Notes under the pieces: generated by a model
Seen by the model: the letters and a program-made list of their open reading frames with translations, nothing else
Told to the model about the DNA's origin: nothing
The model's database searches: none
Made by a program: the position numbers and the translations under genes
Source of the DNA: Pontibacillus litoralis JSM 072002
GTDB lineage: Bacteria; Bacillota; Bacilli; Bacillales; BH030062
Direction of reading: 5' to 3'
Length of the DNA stretch: 64,000 nucleotides
Assembly (NCBI RefSeq): GCF_000775615.1
Contig: NZ_AVPG01000013.1
Span: 21,192 to 85,191, forward strand
Part shown: positions 10,272-18,992 of the stretch, piece after piece
Numbering within the stretch: the stretch's first letter is position 1
Layout of the letters: each line of letters begins with the position of its first letter

Positions 10272-11321
10272 TTATTCAGATGGCTGCACAGTCTTCGAAG
10301 CCGCTTTCGATAAACGGTTCATGATGGCTACGCCAATTCCTTCACTTGCGAAGGTTTCAGCTAAAATAATGTCTATCTCATCTTGGTCAAACGAACGAAG
10401 TGCATCATATAAATGAACGGCCACTTGATGTAAATCATGCTGCGATCCACACGTTTGCACGCGATTTGCTCGTAAATGAGCCGACGTTTCTTCACTAGCT
10501 ATCACCCCAACGCGTCTTCCTTCTTCACGTAACCTATCAATTTGCGCTTGAAAAAAAACCACATCCCCATCGATTAACCAAAGAGGCGCATCTGGTGCAT
10601 AGTGAGTATACTTCATCCCAGGTGCTCGTGGTGGTTCCTTTTTATCATGGAGGGAAGCGTCTAGCTTAACTGTTCCAACAACCGCTTCTAACGCTTCTTT
10701 CGTAACACCGCCTGGGCGCAGAATGACTGGCACTTCCCCTGTACAATCAACGACCGTCGATTCCACACCAACACCTGTCGCACCTCCATCTAGAATACCT
10801 GCTACCCGACCGTTTAAATCGTCATACACGTGAGCCGCTGTTGTCGGACTAGGCTTACCTGAACGATTCGCACTCGGAGCCGCTAAAGGCAAATCACTTG
10901 CTTCAAGCAACGCTTTCGCAACAGGGTGATCAGGAACCCGCACGCCGACAGAATCTAACCCTGCCGTCACATTTCGTGCACACACACCGTTACTCGGCAT
11001 GATTACCGTCAATGGGCCTGGTGTAAAAGCGTCTATTAATGCATGAGCCTGATCAGATATGTGCGTAACTAATTGCTCTATTTGCTCCTTCTTCGCTACG
11101 TGTACAATCAATGGATTATCTGATGGCCTTCCCTTCGCTTCGAAAATCCGCTTCACTGCCTGCTCATTCGTCGCATCCGCTCCTAATCCATATACCGTTT
11201 CAGTAGGAAAAGCAACTACTTCTCGCTTCTTTAGTAAAGCTGCTGCTGCTTGCACGTTCTCTTCTTCTCTATCTATATGCTGCTTCGTTACTTGCCATAA
11301 TTTCGTTTCATATGTACCCAT
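10272..11321 (-). CDS. ywlC: L-threonylcarbamoyladenylate synthase (Sua5/YwlC)
   Basis: Makes threonylcarbamoyl-AMP from threonine, bicarbonate and ATP, the first step of the tRNA t6A modification. The 349 residues comprise the N-terminal YrdC-type domain (PTETVYGLG, KGRPSDNPLIVH, SANRSGKPSPT) and a C-terminal Sua5 domain from about 220 to the end, so this is the long Sua5 form rather than short TsaC. The start is the ATG 11319-11321, nine bases after GAAAGG. An extended -10 (TGATATAAT, 11354-11362) may be its promoter. Confidence 0.94.
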   Translation of the reverse strand: MGTYETKLWQVTKQHIDREEENVQAAAALLKKREVVAFPTETVYGLGADATNEQAVKRIFEAKGRPSDNPLIVHVAKKEQIEQLVTHISDQAHALIDAFTPGPLTVIMPSNGVCARNVTAGLDSVGVRVPDHPVAKALLEASDLPLAAPSANRSGKPSPTTAAHVYDDLNGRVAGILDGGATGVGVESTVVDCTGEVPVILRPGGVTKEALEAVVGTVKLDASLHDKKEPPRAPGMKYTHYAPDAPLWLIDGDVVFFQAQIDRLREEGRRVGVIASEETSAHLRANRVQTCGSQHDLHQVAVHLYDALRSFDQDEIDIILAETFASEGIGVAIMNRLSKAASKTVQPSE

Positions 11322-11371
11322 CAGTGGCATCCTTTCTCATCAAAGTCCTCTTTATTATATCATTTCACACA

Positions 11372-11409
11372 AACACCTCCCGATGGATGATCTTTGTTCG
11401 GGAGGTGTT
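11372..11409 (-). terminator. Perfect hairpin before ywlC, weak T-tract
   Basis: A 12-bp perfect stem (11372-11383 with 11398-11409) with a 14-base loop lies just after the stop of the 11416 gene. On the minus strand it is followed by TTTGTGTG, a poor T-tract, so it could be a weak terminator or an attenuating element ahead of ywlC. Confidence 0.5.
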
Positions 11410-11415
11410 CAGGCT

Positions 11416-11808
11416 TCACCACTTCCACCAATCTCCTTTACCATTACGTAAAGCTTGTAAAAAAGGTGGCGTTTCTTCTCGTTTTATTTTAGTAAACTGT
11501 TGCGCTTGAAGCAATGTTTCAAGCTCATCTTGATGGCAGAAAACGTACACATCTCGATTTCCTTTATAAGAGGGAATTACTTCGAACAACGTTAAGATAA
11601 AATGGGCATTCATTTTCGGATCGACATACAACGCTCGCAGCCACACCGCCTGTTCATCCACTGGTACAAGAGCGAAGAAACCTTTTTTGTCATCATTTAC
11701 TTCAACGTAATACCCATGCTCATAAAGTACCTCAAGATTAGGCTTCTCGCCGATAAAATTCTCTAACTCTTGCTCGGAGTATTCTACTGCTTTTTTCACG
11801 TCTATCAT
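11416..11808 (-). CDS. Hypothetical protein, possibly GNAT-like
   Basis: 130-residue protein I do not recognise with certainty. It is soluble, with alternating helix and strand, an acidic N-terminal half and a tryptophan-rich end (GKGDWWKW). The segment FFALVPVDEQAVWLRALYV resembles a beta hairpin of an N-acetyltransferase fold, but no acetyl-CoA loop is visible. The position between ywlC and spoIIR matches ywlB/ywlA of B. subtilis. AGGGAGG nine bases before the ATG supports the start. Confidence 0.75.
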   Translation of the reverse strand: MIDVKKAVEYSEQELENFIGEKPNLEVLYEHGYYVEVNDDKKGFFALVPVDEQAVWLRALYVDPKMNAHFILTLFEVIPSYKGNRDVYVFCHQDELETLLQAQQFTKIKREETPPFLQALRNGKGDWWKW

Positions 11809-11872
11809 ATCTACATGCCTCCCTATCTTTTTAATAAAGTCTATGAAAGTATAGAGACATTATGATAGTTTT

Positions 11873-12490
11873 TCACCGGAATAAATCGAAAAACCATTCC
11901 AACCATTCAAGCAGAAAGAACTTCACCTCTACTTCTTCTTTCTCATCTGTTTCGTTTGGCTCTACTTCTTCCTCTGCATGTGCGACCGAAGTACCATTAT
12001 CAAAATCAAGAAAACATAATGGCGGAAACAATACACACCACCAATTCGCTCCTTTTCCCTCTCCTAACGTAATTAAGATGGCTTCATAAACCCCAGCAGG
12101 ATACACGTAATTTCCATATAGCTTGGCTGGAAAATCAACTTCATCAAATTGAACAGAAAACGATTGAGGGACGCCCTTTTTCTCAAGTGCCATCTTAACG
12201 ATTTCTCTTATTTCCGGTAAGCGACTTTCTATTTCCTCATACGCTTCCTCAATATCAGTTATTTCTTGCACCCAGCCTGTGATGTTCTCATTTACTACAT
12301 CACGGACGTAACGTTTCAACTGTTGATCCTTTTCTTGATCACTATTGGCTAAAATCCTTAATCGAATAGCATCATCTGGAATGACTTGATATTGCTCCTC
12401 AGCCTTTCTCTCTTGTCCTTGTATCGAAAACGGAATAAATGATAAACCTATGCAAATGATAACGAAAAATAATAACAATCGTTGCATCAT
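11873..12490 (-). CDS. spoIIR: Stage II sporulation protein R
   Basis: Forespore-made signalling protein that is exported and triggers SpoIIGA to process pro-sigma-E in the mother cell. The 205 residues start with a membrane or signal segment (about 3-22) and then the family signature RLRILANSDQEKDQQLKRYVRD around 42-63, with a later pair of conserved cysteines (WWCVLFPPLC). The start is ATG 12488-12490 after AGGGGGCAGGGA; an adjacent second ATG is equally possible. A longer in-frame start 12 codons upstream has no ribosome site. A sigma-F-like promoter lies upstream. Confidence 0.92.
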   Translation of the reverse strand: MMQRLLLFFVIICIGLSFIPFSIQGQERKAEEQYQVIPDDAIRLRILANSDQEKDQQLKRYVRDVVNENITGWVQEITDIEEAYEEIESRLPEIREIVKMALEKKGVPQSFSVQFDEVDFPAKLYGNYVYPAGVYEAILITLGEGKGANWWCVLFPPLCFLDFDNGTSVAHAEEEVEPNETDEKEEVEVKFFLLEWLEWFFDLFR

Positions 12491-12524
12491 TCCCTGCCCC
12501 CTATGAATGTTGTTGTTAGTTTCC

Positions 12525-12553
12525 ATTGTGGGCAGGCCTTTCTCCTTTTATAC
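12525..12553 (-). promoter_or_regulatory. Candidate sigma-F promoter of spoIIR
   Basis: GTATA (12549-12553), 15 bases, then GCCCACAAT (12525-12533) on the minus strand. The -35 matches the sigma-F consensus and the -10 matches seven of nine positions of GGNRANANT. spoIIR is a known sigma-F gene in B. subtilis. Confidence 0.45.
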
Positions 12554-12587
12554 TCTATTAATCTATATTTTTTTAATGATCAACAAA

Positions 12588-12618
12588 GCCTGGCTCCCTT
12601 TTAAGAGGAAAGCCAGGC
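12588..12618 (-). terminator. Hairpin over the prmC stop
   Basis: GCCTGGCT (12588-12595) pairs perfectly with AGCCAGGC (12611-12618); the stop codon of prmC lies in the loop. On the minus strand it is followed by TTTGTTG, so it is a weak terminator at best. Confidence 0.45.
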
Positions 12619-13458
12619 AAATACCATACGATTATGCTGATTTATATCTTTCACGACTTCTACAAATGCTTTTGGGAAATGTTGTTGAATAAGGAAAGGA
12701 ACAGATTCCCCTTGATCATGGCCAATTTCCAAAGCAAGTAGCGTTTTATCTTTCATGACGTAAGGAAGCTGCGTCACGATCCGTTTATACGCTGCTAATC
12801 CGTTATCCTCCGCAAACAATGCCATATGAGGATCATGCTCACGAACTACGTCAGATAAATTGTCCCGTTCTGTTTCAGGAATGTACGGGGGATTCGATAC
12901 AACGACATCGAATTTCTGCCCGTTATTGATAAATGGCTGCAAGAAATCCCCTTCAGAAAAGGAAACATCCGCTTGTAAATGGTGTGCATTCTGGACTGCT
13001 ACTTCTAACGCTTCGGGAGAGAGATCACTAGCAAAAACGGTAGCATCGGGTAGTTCCTTCGCTAACGTAATGGCAAGCACACCACTTCCCGTTCCTAAAT
13101 CGATGAAGCTTCTCTCTTTGGCAGACACCCGGTCCAATATACCAACAATTAACTCTTCTGTTTCTGGCCGTGGAATCAATACGTGAGGATTCACTCGAAA
13201 TGTACGACCATAAAATTGCTCTGAACCAATCAAATGTTGCACTGGAGTACCGTCTGACACGTGACGCTTTATATCTTGTTGAATGGCCATAAATTGCTGA
13301 TGCTCTATTGGTTCGGAACCGTTGGCAAGCAACTGCACGCGACTCTTTTGTAAATGATGTTGTATTAGCCTTTCTCCTACGCCAACTTCTCGATCATTTT
13401 CTTGTAAAAAAAGAGAAGCCCAGCGGCGGACTTCAAAAATAGTTCTCGGTTCTGTCAT
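12601..13458 (-). CDS. prmC: Release factor glutamine methyltransferase
   Basis: Methylates the glutamine of the GGQ motif in release factors RF1 and RF2, using S-adenosylmethionine. The 285 residues have an N-terminal helical domain (to about 90), the SAM-binding DLGTGSGVLAI near 120 and the catalytic NPPYIPE near 190. The start is the ATG one base after the prfA stop, so translation is coupled to that of its own substrate protein. The in-frame extension upstream has no support. Confidence 0.95.
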   Translation of the reverse strand: MTEPRTIFEVRRWASLFLQENDREVGVGERLIQHHLQKSRVQLLANGSEPIEHQQFMAIQQDIKRHVSDGTPVQHLIGSEQFYGRTFRVNPHVLIPRPETEELIVGILDRVSAKERSFIDLGTGSGVLAITLAKELPDATVFASDLSPEALEVAVQNAHHLQADVSFSEGDFLQPFINNGQKFDVVVSNPPYIPETERDNLSDVVREHDPHMALFAEDNGLAAYKRIVTQLPYVMKDKTLLALEIGHDQGESVPFLIQQHFPKAFVEVVKDINQHNRMVFAWLSS

Positions 13459-13459
13459 G

Positions 13460-14530
13460 TTATTCACCAATCTGTTCTAGCGCTCTTGTTTGTTCTTCAA
13501 TGAGAAGTGCTTCCGTAATCTCAGACAGTTTACCATCTAGAATTTGGTCTAACTTCTGAATCGTTAAGCCAATACGATGATCTGTTACACGGTTTTGTGG
13601 AAAATTGTACGTACGAATACGCTCAGAACGATCACCAGAACCTACTGCAGACTTACGATGTTCATCATATTCCGCTTGCTGTTCTTGTTGAATCTTCTCA
13701 AAAATACGAGCACGTAATACTTTCATCGCTTTTTCTTTGTTCTTAATTTGCGATTTCTCGTCCTGACAAGATACAACCGTACCCGTCGGCTCGTGCGTTA
13801 AACGAACGGCAGACATTGTCGTGTTTACACTCTGTCCACCCGGGCCAGATGAAGCAAACGTATCCACACGAATATCCTTCTCATTAATATCCACTTCTAC
13901 TTCTTCCGCTTCTGGTAATACAGCTACAGTTGATGTTGAAGTATGAATTCGACCGCCAGATTCTGTTTGCGGAACACGTTGCACGCGGTGAGCACCGTTC
14001 TCGAACTTAAGCTTAGAAAACGCACCAGATCCATTTACCATGAAAATGATTTCCTTATAGCCACCAACTTCACTCTCATGGGAGTCCATAATATCAATTT
14101 TCCAGCCTTGTTCCTCTGCAAAGCGAGCGTACATACGGAATAAGTCACCAGCAAACAATGCCGCCTCGTCACCACCAGCAGCTCCACGAATCTCCATAAT
14201 AACGTTTTTGTCGTCATTAGGGTCTTTCGGAATAAGAAGGATTTTCAGACGCTCTTCTAACTCTACCTTTTTGTCAGCTAGCTCCGATAATTCTTCTTTC
14301 GCCATTTCTTTCATATCTTCATCCAGGTCTTCTTCTAGCATCGCACGTGTATCATCGTGCTGAGTCGAAACATCCTTATATTCACGATAAACCTGTACAG
14401 TCTCATCAAGTCCAGCTTGTTCTTTAGAATATTCGCGAAGCTTGTTAGAATCATTCACAATCTCAGGATCACTCAACAATTCATTCAGCTTCTCATACCG
14501 ATCTTCTAAGGTTTGAAGCTTTTCTAACAC
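13460..14530 (-). CDS. prfA: Peptide chain release factor 1
   Basis: Recognises UAA and UAG and releases the finished peptide. The 356-residue protein has the GGQ loop ([11 protein letters not shown]) near residue 230 and the RF1-type region [20 protein letters not shown]. The start is GTG at 14528-14530 after AGAGGTGG. A strong promoter lies 35 bases upstream, and the gene overlaps no other; prmC follows directly. Confidence 0.97.
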   Translation of the reverse strand: MLEKLQTLEDRYEKLNELLSDPEIVNDSNKLREYSKEQAGLDETVQVYREYKDVSTQHDDTRAMLEEDLDEDMKEMAKEELSELADKKVELEERLKILLIPKDPNDDKNVIMEIRGAAGGDEAALFAGDLFRMYARFAEEQGWKIDIMDSHESEVGGYKEIIFMVNGSGAFSKLKFENGAHRVQRVPQTESGGRIHTSTSTVAVLPEAEEVEVDINEKDIRVDTFASSGPGGQSVNTTMSAVRLTHEPTGTVVSCQDEKSQIKNKEKAMKVLRARIFEKIQQEQQAEYDEHRKSAVGSGDRSERIRTYNFPQNRVTDHRIGLTIQKLDQILDGKLSEITEALLIEEQTRALEQIGE

Positions 14531-14564
14531 TTACAACCACCTCTTTTTCGTCCATAACAGTATA

Positions 14565-14593
14565 ATTATAGTACACCAGCCACTAGTAGTCAA
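14565..14593 (-). promoter_or_regulatory. Sigma-A promoter of prfA-prmC
   Basis: TTGACT (14588-14593) and TATAAT (14565-14570) separated by exactly 17 bases on the minus strand, close to the prfA start. Confidence 0.9.
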
Positions 14594-14663
14594 AAAGAAG
14601 TGGAGGGATAAAACAAGACAATGTACAGCAATTTAAAAGTGGCTTTTTGAAGGCTATACCTCT

Positions 14664-15041
14664 TCATTTTATGTTCACTTGTAATCGATAACGTGGTAAG
14701 GCTTCCTCAAGCGCGGCTTTGGTTTGCTGTTCAAGGCGATTTCTTTCTTCTTCATCTATATCCTCATTCGTAGCTCTTACAGCCACATACGCTTTACTAC
14801 CTGTAAAGTTCACGCGCCGCACCTCTACCCCGTCAATTAATGCAACGGTTTCATACACTTTCTCTTTATCCAATCGTAACCCCCACGATTCGCCAACTTG
14901 GTTCATTTGTTGTGGGTTATCGGTTTGTTGATGACTAAGCCGTTCATACTTTTCCTTTTCTTGATTTACTGCTTGATTATTCGTACAAGCTGGCAGAACG
15001 AAAAGTATGCAACCAATAAGAAGCAACACTTTATTGGACAT
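14664..15041 (-). CDS. YhcN/YlaJ-type sporulation lipoprotein
   Basis: Predicted lipoprotein of 125 residues. The signal peptide ends in the lipobox LPAC with Cys19 as the lipid-bearing residue. A Gln/Asn-rich linker follows, then a small alpha/beta domain (about 55-125) with VALIDGVEVRRVNFTGSKAYVAV, the pattern of the YhcN/YlaJ family found in spore membranes. The exact role in spores or germination is not known. It is preceded by GAAGGAGG and stands between tdk and prfA. Confidence 0.8.
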   Translation of the reverse strand: MSNKVLLLIGCILFVLPACTNNQAVNQEKEKYERLSHQQTDNPQQMNQVGESWGLRLDKEKVYETVALIDGVEVRRVNFTGSKAYVAVRATNEDIDEEERNRLEQQTKAALEEALPRYRLQVNIK

Positions 15042-15113
15042 GAATGAACAACCTCCTTCATTATTTTAGAAATAGGTTGTCCATTCTCGCCATTTCTATG
15101 ATGAATACAAAAA

Positions 15114-15141
15114 AACCTCCCTGAATTTGTTCAGCAAGGTT
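15114..15141 (-). terminator. tdk terminator
   Basis: A 12-bp stem with one mismatch (15114-15125 with 15130-15141) and a 4-base loop, followed on the minus strand by T7. Its 5' arm contains the tdk stop codon at 15131-15133. Confidence 0.85.
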
Positions 15142-15739
15142 TCTCCTTCATCACTTGTTTTGGTTTGTTAGGTACTTCATGATGATGGCGACAGCGCGGT
15201 TCATAAGATTCCGATGCACCTACGAGGATAATGGGGTCATCATAAGATGCTGGACGGCCGTCAATCAAACGTTGTGTGCGGCTAGCCGGAGCTCCACATA
15301 TCGGACAAATGGCACTTAGCTTTGTTACCGATTCCGCTAAGGCAAGAAATGTTGGTAAACAGCCAAATGGTTCGCCACGAAAGTCTTGATCCAATCCTGC
15401 AACGAGGACGCGGTGTCCACGATCTGCTAATGTTTGCGCAACTTCAACAATTTTATCATCGAAAAATTGCACCTCATCTATGGCAACAATATCGATTGAT
15501 TCATCGACCTGATTTAGTATGGCTTCAGATTGATCTAATGGTTGAGCAACAACAGATGAACCATTATGCGATACAATGGCCTCTTCTGCATAACGATTAT
15601 CGATTGCTGGCTTAAATACACGGATAGATAGGTTTCCGTATGTAGCCCGGCGCACGCGGCGGATGAGTTCTTCTGATTTTCCAGAGAACATACTTCCACA
15701 AATGACTTCAATCCATCCGTTTTGTTTCATTATATGCAC
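15131..15739 (-). CDS. tdk: Thymidine kinase
   Basis: Phosphorylates thymidine to dTMP with ATP; type II enzyme. The 202-residue protein has the P-loop GSMFSGKS, the DEVQFF segment, and zinc-binding cysteines in CPICG with the later CRHHH. The GTG start seven bases after GGGGGAGG gives MHIMKQNGW, which matches the N-terminus I recall for B. subtilis Tdk; the ATG three codons later is too far from the ribosome site. It lies beside rpmE and prfA, as in B. subtilis. Confidence 0.96.
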   Translation of the reverse strand: MHIMKQNGWIEVICGSMFSGKSEELIRRVRRATYGNLSIRVFKPAIDNRYAEEAIVSHNGSSVVAQPLDQSEAILNQVDESIDIVAIDEVQFFDDKIVEVAQTLADRGHRVLVAGLDQDFRGEPFGCLPTFLALAESVTKLSAICPICGAPASRTQRLIDGRPASYDDPIILVGASESYEPRCRHHHEVPNKPKQVMKEKPC

Positions 15740-15821
15740 TAGTTAGCCTCCCCCTTCTTTCTCGGTGAGCATTTCTTATTTATTCATAAACTGCCTTGGA
15801 AGACAGGACAATATGCCAATA

Positions 15822-15857
15822 AAAAAACAGGCAAAGGAGACAATTTGCCTGTTTTTT
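15822..15857. terminator. Terminator between rpmE and tdk
   Basis: A 14-bp perfect stem (15822-15835 with 15844-15857), A-rich on one side and T-rich on the other, with an 8-base loop. It closes rpmE on the minus strand. Confidence 0.92.
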
Positions 15858-15883
15858 CAACTCGATAATAAGTTGTATAAAAC

Positions 15884-16129
15884 TTATCCAAGATTGTATT
15901 TTTTCTTGAAACGATCCACACGGCCGCCAGCTTTGTCCGCTTTTTGCTTACCAGTGTAGAATGGGTGAGAAGCTGAGCTAATCTCAACACGGATTAGTGG
16001 GTAAGTGTTGCCATCTTCCCATTCGATTGTTTCATCAGAAGTCATAGTAGAGCCAGTTAGAAATTTGAAATCTGAACTAGTATCTAGAAATACAACTTTC
16101 TGGAATTTAGGATGAATTTGTTCCTTCAT
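15884..16129 (-). CDS. rpmE2: Ribosomal protein L31, type B (no zinc motif)
   Basis: Large-subunit ribosomal protein of 81 residues. It has the C-terminal signature [20 protein letters not shown] but no CxxC pair at all, so it is the zinc-independent type B form. In B. subtilis the gene between rho and tdk encodes the zinc-binding form and the zinc-free one is elsewhere under zinc control. Here the zinc-free form sits at the main locus with its own promoter and terminator. Confidence 0.95.
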   Translation of the reverse strand: MKEQIHPKFQKVVFLDTSSDFKFLTGSTMTSDETIEWEDGNTYPLIRVEISSASHPFYTGKQKADKAGGRVDRFKKKYNLG

Positions 16130-16228
16130 GTTATTACACTCCTTTTTGCCCTGAGTCCTGTGGAAACAGAGTTATTATAAGAGCCGTTAACAGACTACAA
16201 TAGTCATTATCGAAACTCACATAGACTG

Positions 16229-16257
16229 ATTATAACAGCGTCTAATAACAATTGCAA
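16229..16257 (-). promoter_or_regulatory. Sigma-A promoter of rpmE2
   Basis: TTGCAA (16252-16257) and TATAAT (16229-16234) 17 bases apart on the minus strand. About 95 bases of leader follow, including the small hairpin GACTA-TTG-TAGTC; an L31 autoregulatory leader is possible but I cannot confirm the structure. Confidence 0.85.
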
Positions 16258-16282
16258 CCTATTGTTTTGTCATAAATATGAA

Positions 16283-17578
16283 CTAAGAACGGCGAGATGA
16301 TGGGGATTTCCCTTTCATATCTTCCTCCATCAGTTGGAAAAATTCTTCGTTATTTTTCGATGATTTCAGGCGACGTAGAAATCGATCGATGAAATCAGGT
16401 TGATTGCCGAATGTTTTGCGAATGGCCCATATTTTGTCTAGATGATGCTTCGGTAATAACAACTCTTCTTTACGAGTACCAGAACGCATAATGTCGATTG
16501 CAGGGAAAATACGGCGTTCTGCTAGACTACGATCGAGGTGAAGCTCCATATTACCTGTACCTTTAAATTCTTCATAAATAACATCATCCATACGGGAACC
16601 AGTATCAACAAGTGCTGTTGCTAAAATGGTTAAGCTACCACCATCTTCAATGTTACGAGCAGCACCGAAGAAACGTTTCGGTCTATGGAAAGCAGCTGGA
16701 TCAATACCCCCAGAAAGTGTACGTCCACTTGGCGGAATGACTAAGTTATACGCACGTGCAAGTCGAGTAATACTGTCCATTAAAATGATAACGTCTTTTT
16801 TATGCTCTACAAGACGCATAGCTCGTTCTAACACAAGTTCTGATACTTTAATATGGTTTTCTGGTACTTCATCAAATGTAGAACTTACCACATCAACGTT
16901 GGATGCTACCGATCGTTCAATATCTGTTACTTCCTCTGGACGCTCATCCACTAACAAAATAATCAACTTCGAATCTGGGTGATTCAAGGAGATGCTGTTG
17001 GCAATTTGTTTAAGTAGAATGGTTTTTCCTGCTTTCGGAGGGGCTACGATTAATCCACGTTGGCCATACCCAACAGGTGTCATTAAATCAATAATGCGTG
17101 TGGAAAGACTACCTTTATTCTCGGTTTCTAATTTCATTAATTGATCAGGATATAAAGGCGTTAAGGCAGGGAAATGGACACGCTCTTTTGCTATTTCAGG
17201 ATTCTCTCCATTGACCGCATCAACGTGTAACAATCCGTAATAACGTTCATTTTCTTTCGGTGGACGAACCTTACCAGACACTTTATCCCCATTTCTTAAA
17301 TCAAAACGACGAATTTGTGAAGCTGAGATGTAAATATCCTCCGCACTAGGTGAATAATTAATCGGACGTAAAAAACCGAACCCTTCTGAAGGAATAATTT
17401 CTAAAATCCCATCCATAAATAAGAAGCCGTCTTTCTCTGCTTGCGCTTTTAAAATAGCAAATATGAGTTCTTTCTTTGTTAATTTAGCATAATACGATAC
17501 TTTATACTCCTTGGCTAAAGCATATAATTCTTTTAAATTCTTTGTTTCTAAATGCGAAATGGTTAATGCATCAGACAC
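16283..17578 (-). CDS. rho: Transcription termination factor Rho
   Basis: Hexameric RNA-dependent ATPase that ends transcription. The 431 residues hold an N-terminal Rho domain (about 1-45), the RNA-binding cold-shock-like domain with EGFGFLRPINYSPSAEDIYIS, and the ATPase with the P-loop APPKAGKTILLKQ near 180 and LLVDERPEEVTD. The start is GTG 17576-17578 after TAGGTGAT. The gene has a long leader of about 190 bases or more, compatible with autoregulation known for Bacillus rho, although I see no clear structure in it. Confidence 0.97.
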   Translation of the reverse strand: MSDALTISHLETKNLKELYALAKEYKVSYYAKLTKKELIFAILKAQAEKDGFLFMDGILEIIPSEGFGFLRPINYSPSAEDIYISASQIRRFDLRNGDKVSGKVRPPKENERYYGLLHVDAVNGENPEIAKERVHFPALTPLYPDQLMKLETENKGSLSTRIIDLMTPVGYGQRGLIVAPPKAGKTILLKQIANSISLNHPDSKLIILLVDERPEEVTDIERSVASNVDVVSSTFDEVPENHIKVSELVLERAMRLVEHKKDVIILMDSITRLARAYNLVIPPSGRTLSGGIDPAAFHRPKRFFGAARNIEDGGSLTILATALVDTGSRMDDVIYEEFKGTGNMELHLDRSLAERRIFPAIDIMRSGTRKEELLLPKHHLDKIWAIRKTFGNQPDFIDRFLRRLKSSKNNEEFFQLMEEDMKGKSPSSRRS

Positions 17579-17873
17579 ACTATCACCTACATATTATTTA
17601 TTTTTATCATCTTATTGTTGAAATCTATGAAAGTCATTCTGTGAAATAGCTTCTCTCCATTTAGTTGTAAATGTATTAGAAGAATCTTTAGAAGCTAGAA
17701 TAGAAGTTTCAAACGGGGCATTCATCAAGATTTAATTAAACATATATTATTTTAACCTTATTTATCATTAATATACAACATTTATTTTAGTAGCACCGTT
17801 AAATCAACATGAACGATTTACATGAAAAACCTAGCACTCCTATAAGCAAGTGCTAGGATTTCGTTTACATCTA
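17579..17873 (-). other. rho leader and promoter region
   Basis: 295-bp AT-rich spacer. A possible promoter for rho is TTGTAT, 18 bases, TAAAAT near 17745-17775 on the minus strand, which would give a leader of over 150 bases. The glpX terminator (17830-17857) occupies the distal end. No small gene is seen. Confidence 0.5.
17830..17857 (-). terminator. glpX terminator
   Basis: CCTAGCACT (17830-17838) pairs perfectly with AGTGCTAGG (17849-17857), 10-base loop, followed by T5 on the minus strand. It lies about 17 bases after the glpX stop. Confidence 0.85.
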
Positions 17874-18842
17874 TTATGGTTTAATAACTAAATTAGGCTT
17901 CTTCTTCAAGGAATGGTTGCCATCAATAAATCGTACTGTTCCGGATTTCGCACGCATAACAACGGTTTGAGTCGTTGCTTTCATCCCTTTAAATTGTACA
18001 CCTTTAAGAAGTTCACCATCTGTTACACCTGTCGCAGCAAAAATGGCATCATCTCCACCACACATATCCTCTAAGGAAAGAACTTTACTCGTATCTTCAA
18101 TACCCATGTCACGACATCTTGCCTCTTGTTCTTCATTTTCTGGTAGAAGCTTCCCTTGAATTTCTCCACCTAAACATTTTAAAGCAGCTGCTGCTAATAC
18201 ACCTTCTGGCGCGCCACCACTACCGAGTAGAATATCAACACCTGTGTGATCAAAAGCGGTATTAATGGCTGCTGCTACGTCTCCATCAGAAATAAGCTTA
18301 ATACGAGCACCAGCAGCTCGGATTTCATCAATGATGCCTTGATGACGCTCACGATTTAATACAATCGCCACAACGTCTTCTACATCTTTGTTCTTCGCTT
18401 TCGCTACCGCTTCTAAGTTCTCCGTTACTGACTTATTAATATCGACTTTTCCTACACAATCAGGACCTACAGCAATTTTGTCCATGTACATATCAGGAGC
18501 ATGCAATAATTTCCCATGGTCAGCTACTGCAAGCACAGCTAAGGCATTCCACGTACCTTGAGCTACAATATTCGTACCTTCTAACGGGTCTACTGCAACG
18601 TCTACACGAGGTCCAAAACCATTCCCTAGCGTTTCCCCTATGTAAAGCATTGGAGCTTCATCCATTTCCCCTTCGCCAATAACAACGGTACCTTTCATTG
18701 GAATGGTATCAAATACGTCACGCATAGCACTTGTCGCTGCATCATCTGCCTCGTCTTTTTTTCCTCTTCCCATCCAACGTGATGATGATAAGGCAGCTGC
18801 TTCCGTTACTCGAACTAATTCCATTGATAAACTTCTTTCCAT
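17874..18842 (-). CDS. glpX: Fructose-1,6-bisphosphatase class II
   Basis: Gluconeogenic phosphatase that turns fructose 1,6-bisphosphate into fructose 6-phosphate. The 322 residues carry the class II signatures [10 protein letters not shown] near 57-66 and DPLEGT near 86, which bind metal and substrate. The ATG at 18840-18842 follows GAGGAGGAG. It lies in the conserved cluster rho, glpX, murA, tal, fbaA (ywjI in B. subtilis). Confidence 0.95.
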   Translation of the reverse strand: MERSLSMELVRVTEAAALSSSRWMGRGKKDEADDAATSAMRDVFDTIPMKGTVVIGEGEMDEAPMLYIGETLGNGFGPRVDVAVDPLEGTNIVAQGTWNALAVLAVADHGKLLHAPDMYMDKIAVGPDCVGKVDINKSVTENLEAVAKAKNKDVEDVVAIVLNRERHQGIIDEIRAAGARIKLISDGDVAAAINTAFDHTGVDILLGSGGAPEGVLAAAALKCLGGEIQGKLLPENEEQEARCRDMGIEDTSKVLSLEDMCGGDDAIFAATGVTDGELLKGVQFKGMKATTQTVVMRAKSGTVRFIDGNHSLKKKPNLVIKP

Positions 18843-18956
18843 GGTTATGCTCCTCCTCGTTTTATCTACACTTTTTATGCGATTTCTCTTCTCAAAAAAA
18901 CATTCTACATCTCCATAGAGTATGAAGTTTATTCTCTTTCCGCAACAAAGTTATGT

Positions 18957-18984
18957 ACTACCCAACTTCATAAAGTCAGGCAGT
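18957..18984 (-). terminator. Weak hairpin after murA
   Basis: A 12-bp stem with three G-U pairs in RNA (18957-18968 with 18973-18984) starts nine bases after the murA stop, but has no good T-run after it. Confidence 0.35.
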
Positions 18985-18992
18985 ATAGTTAT

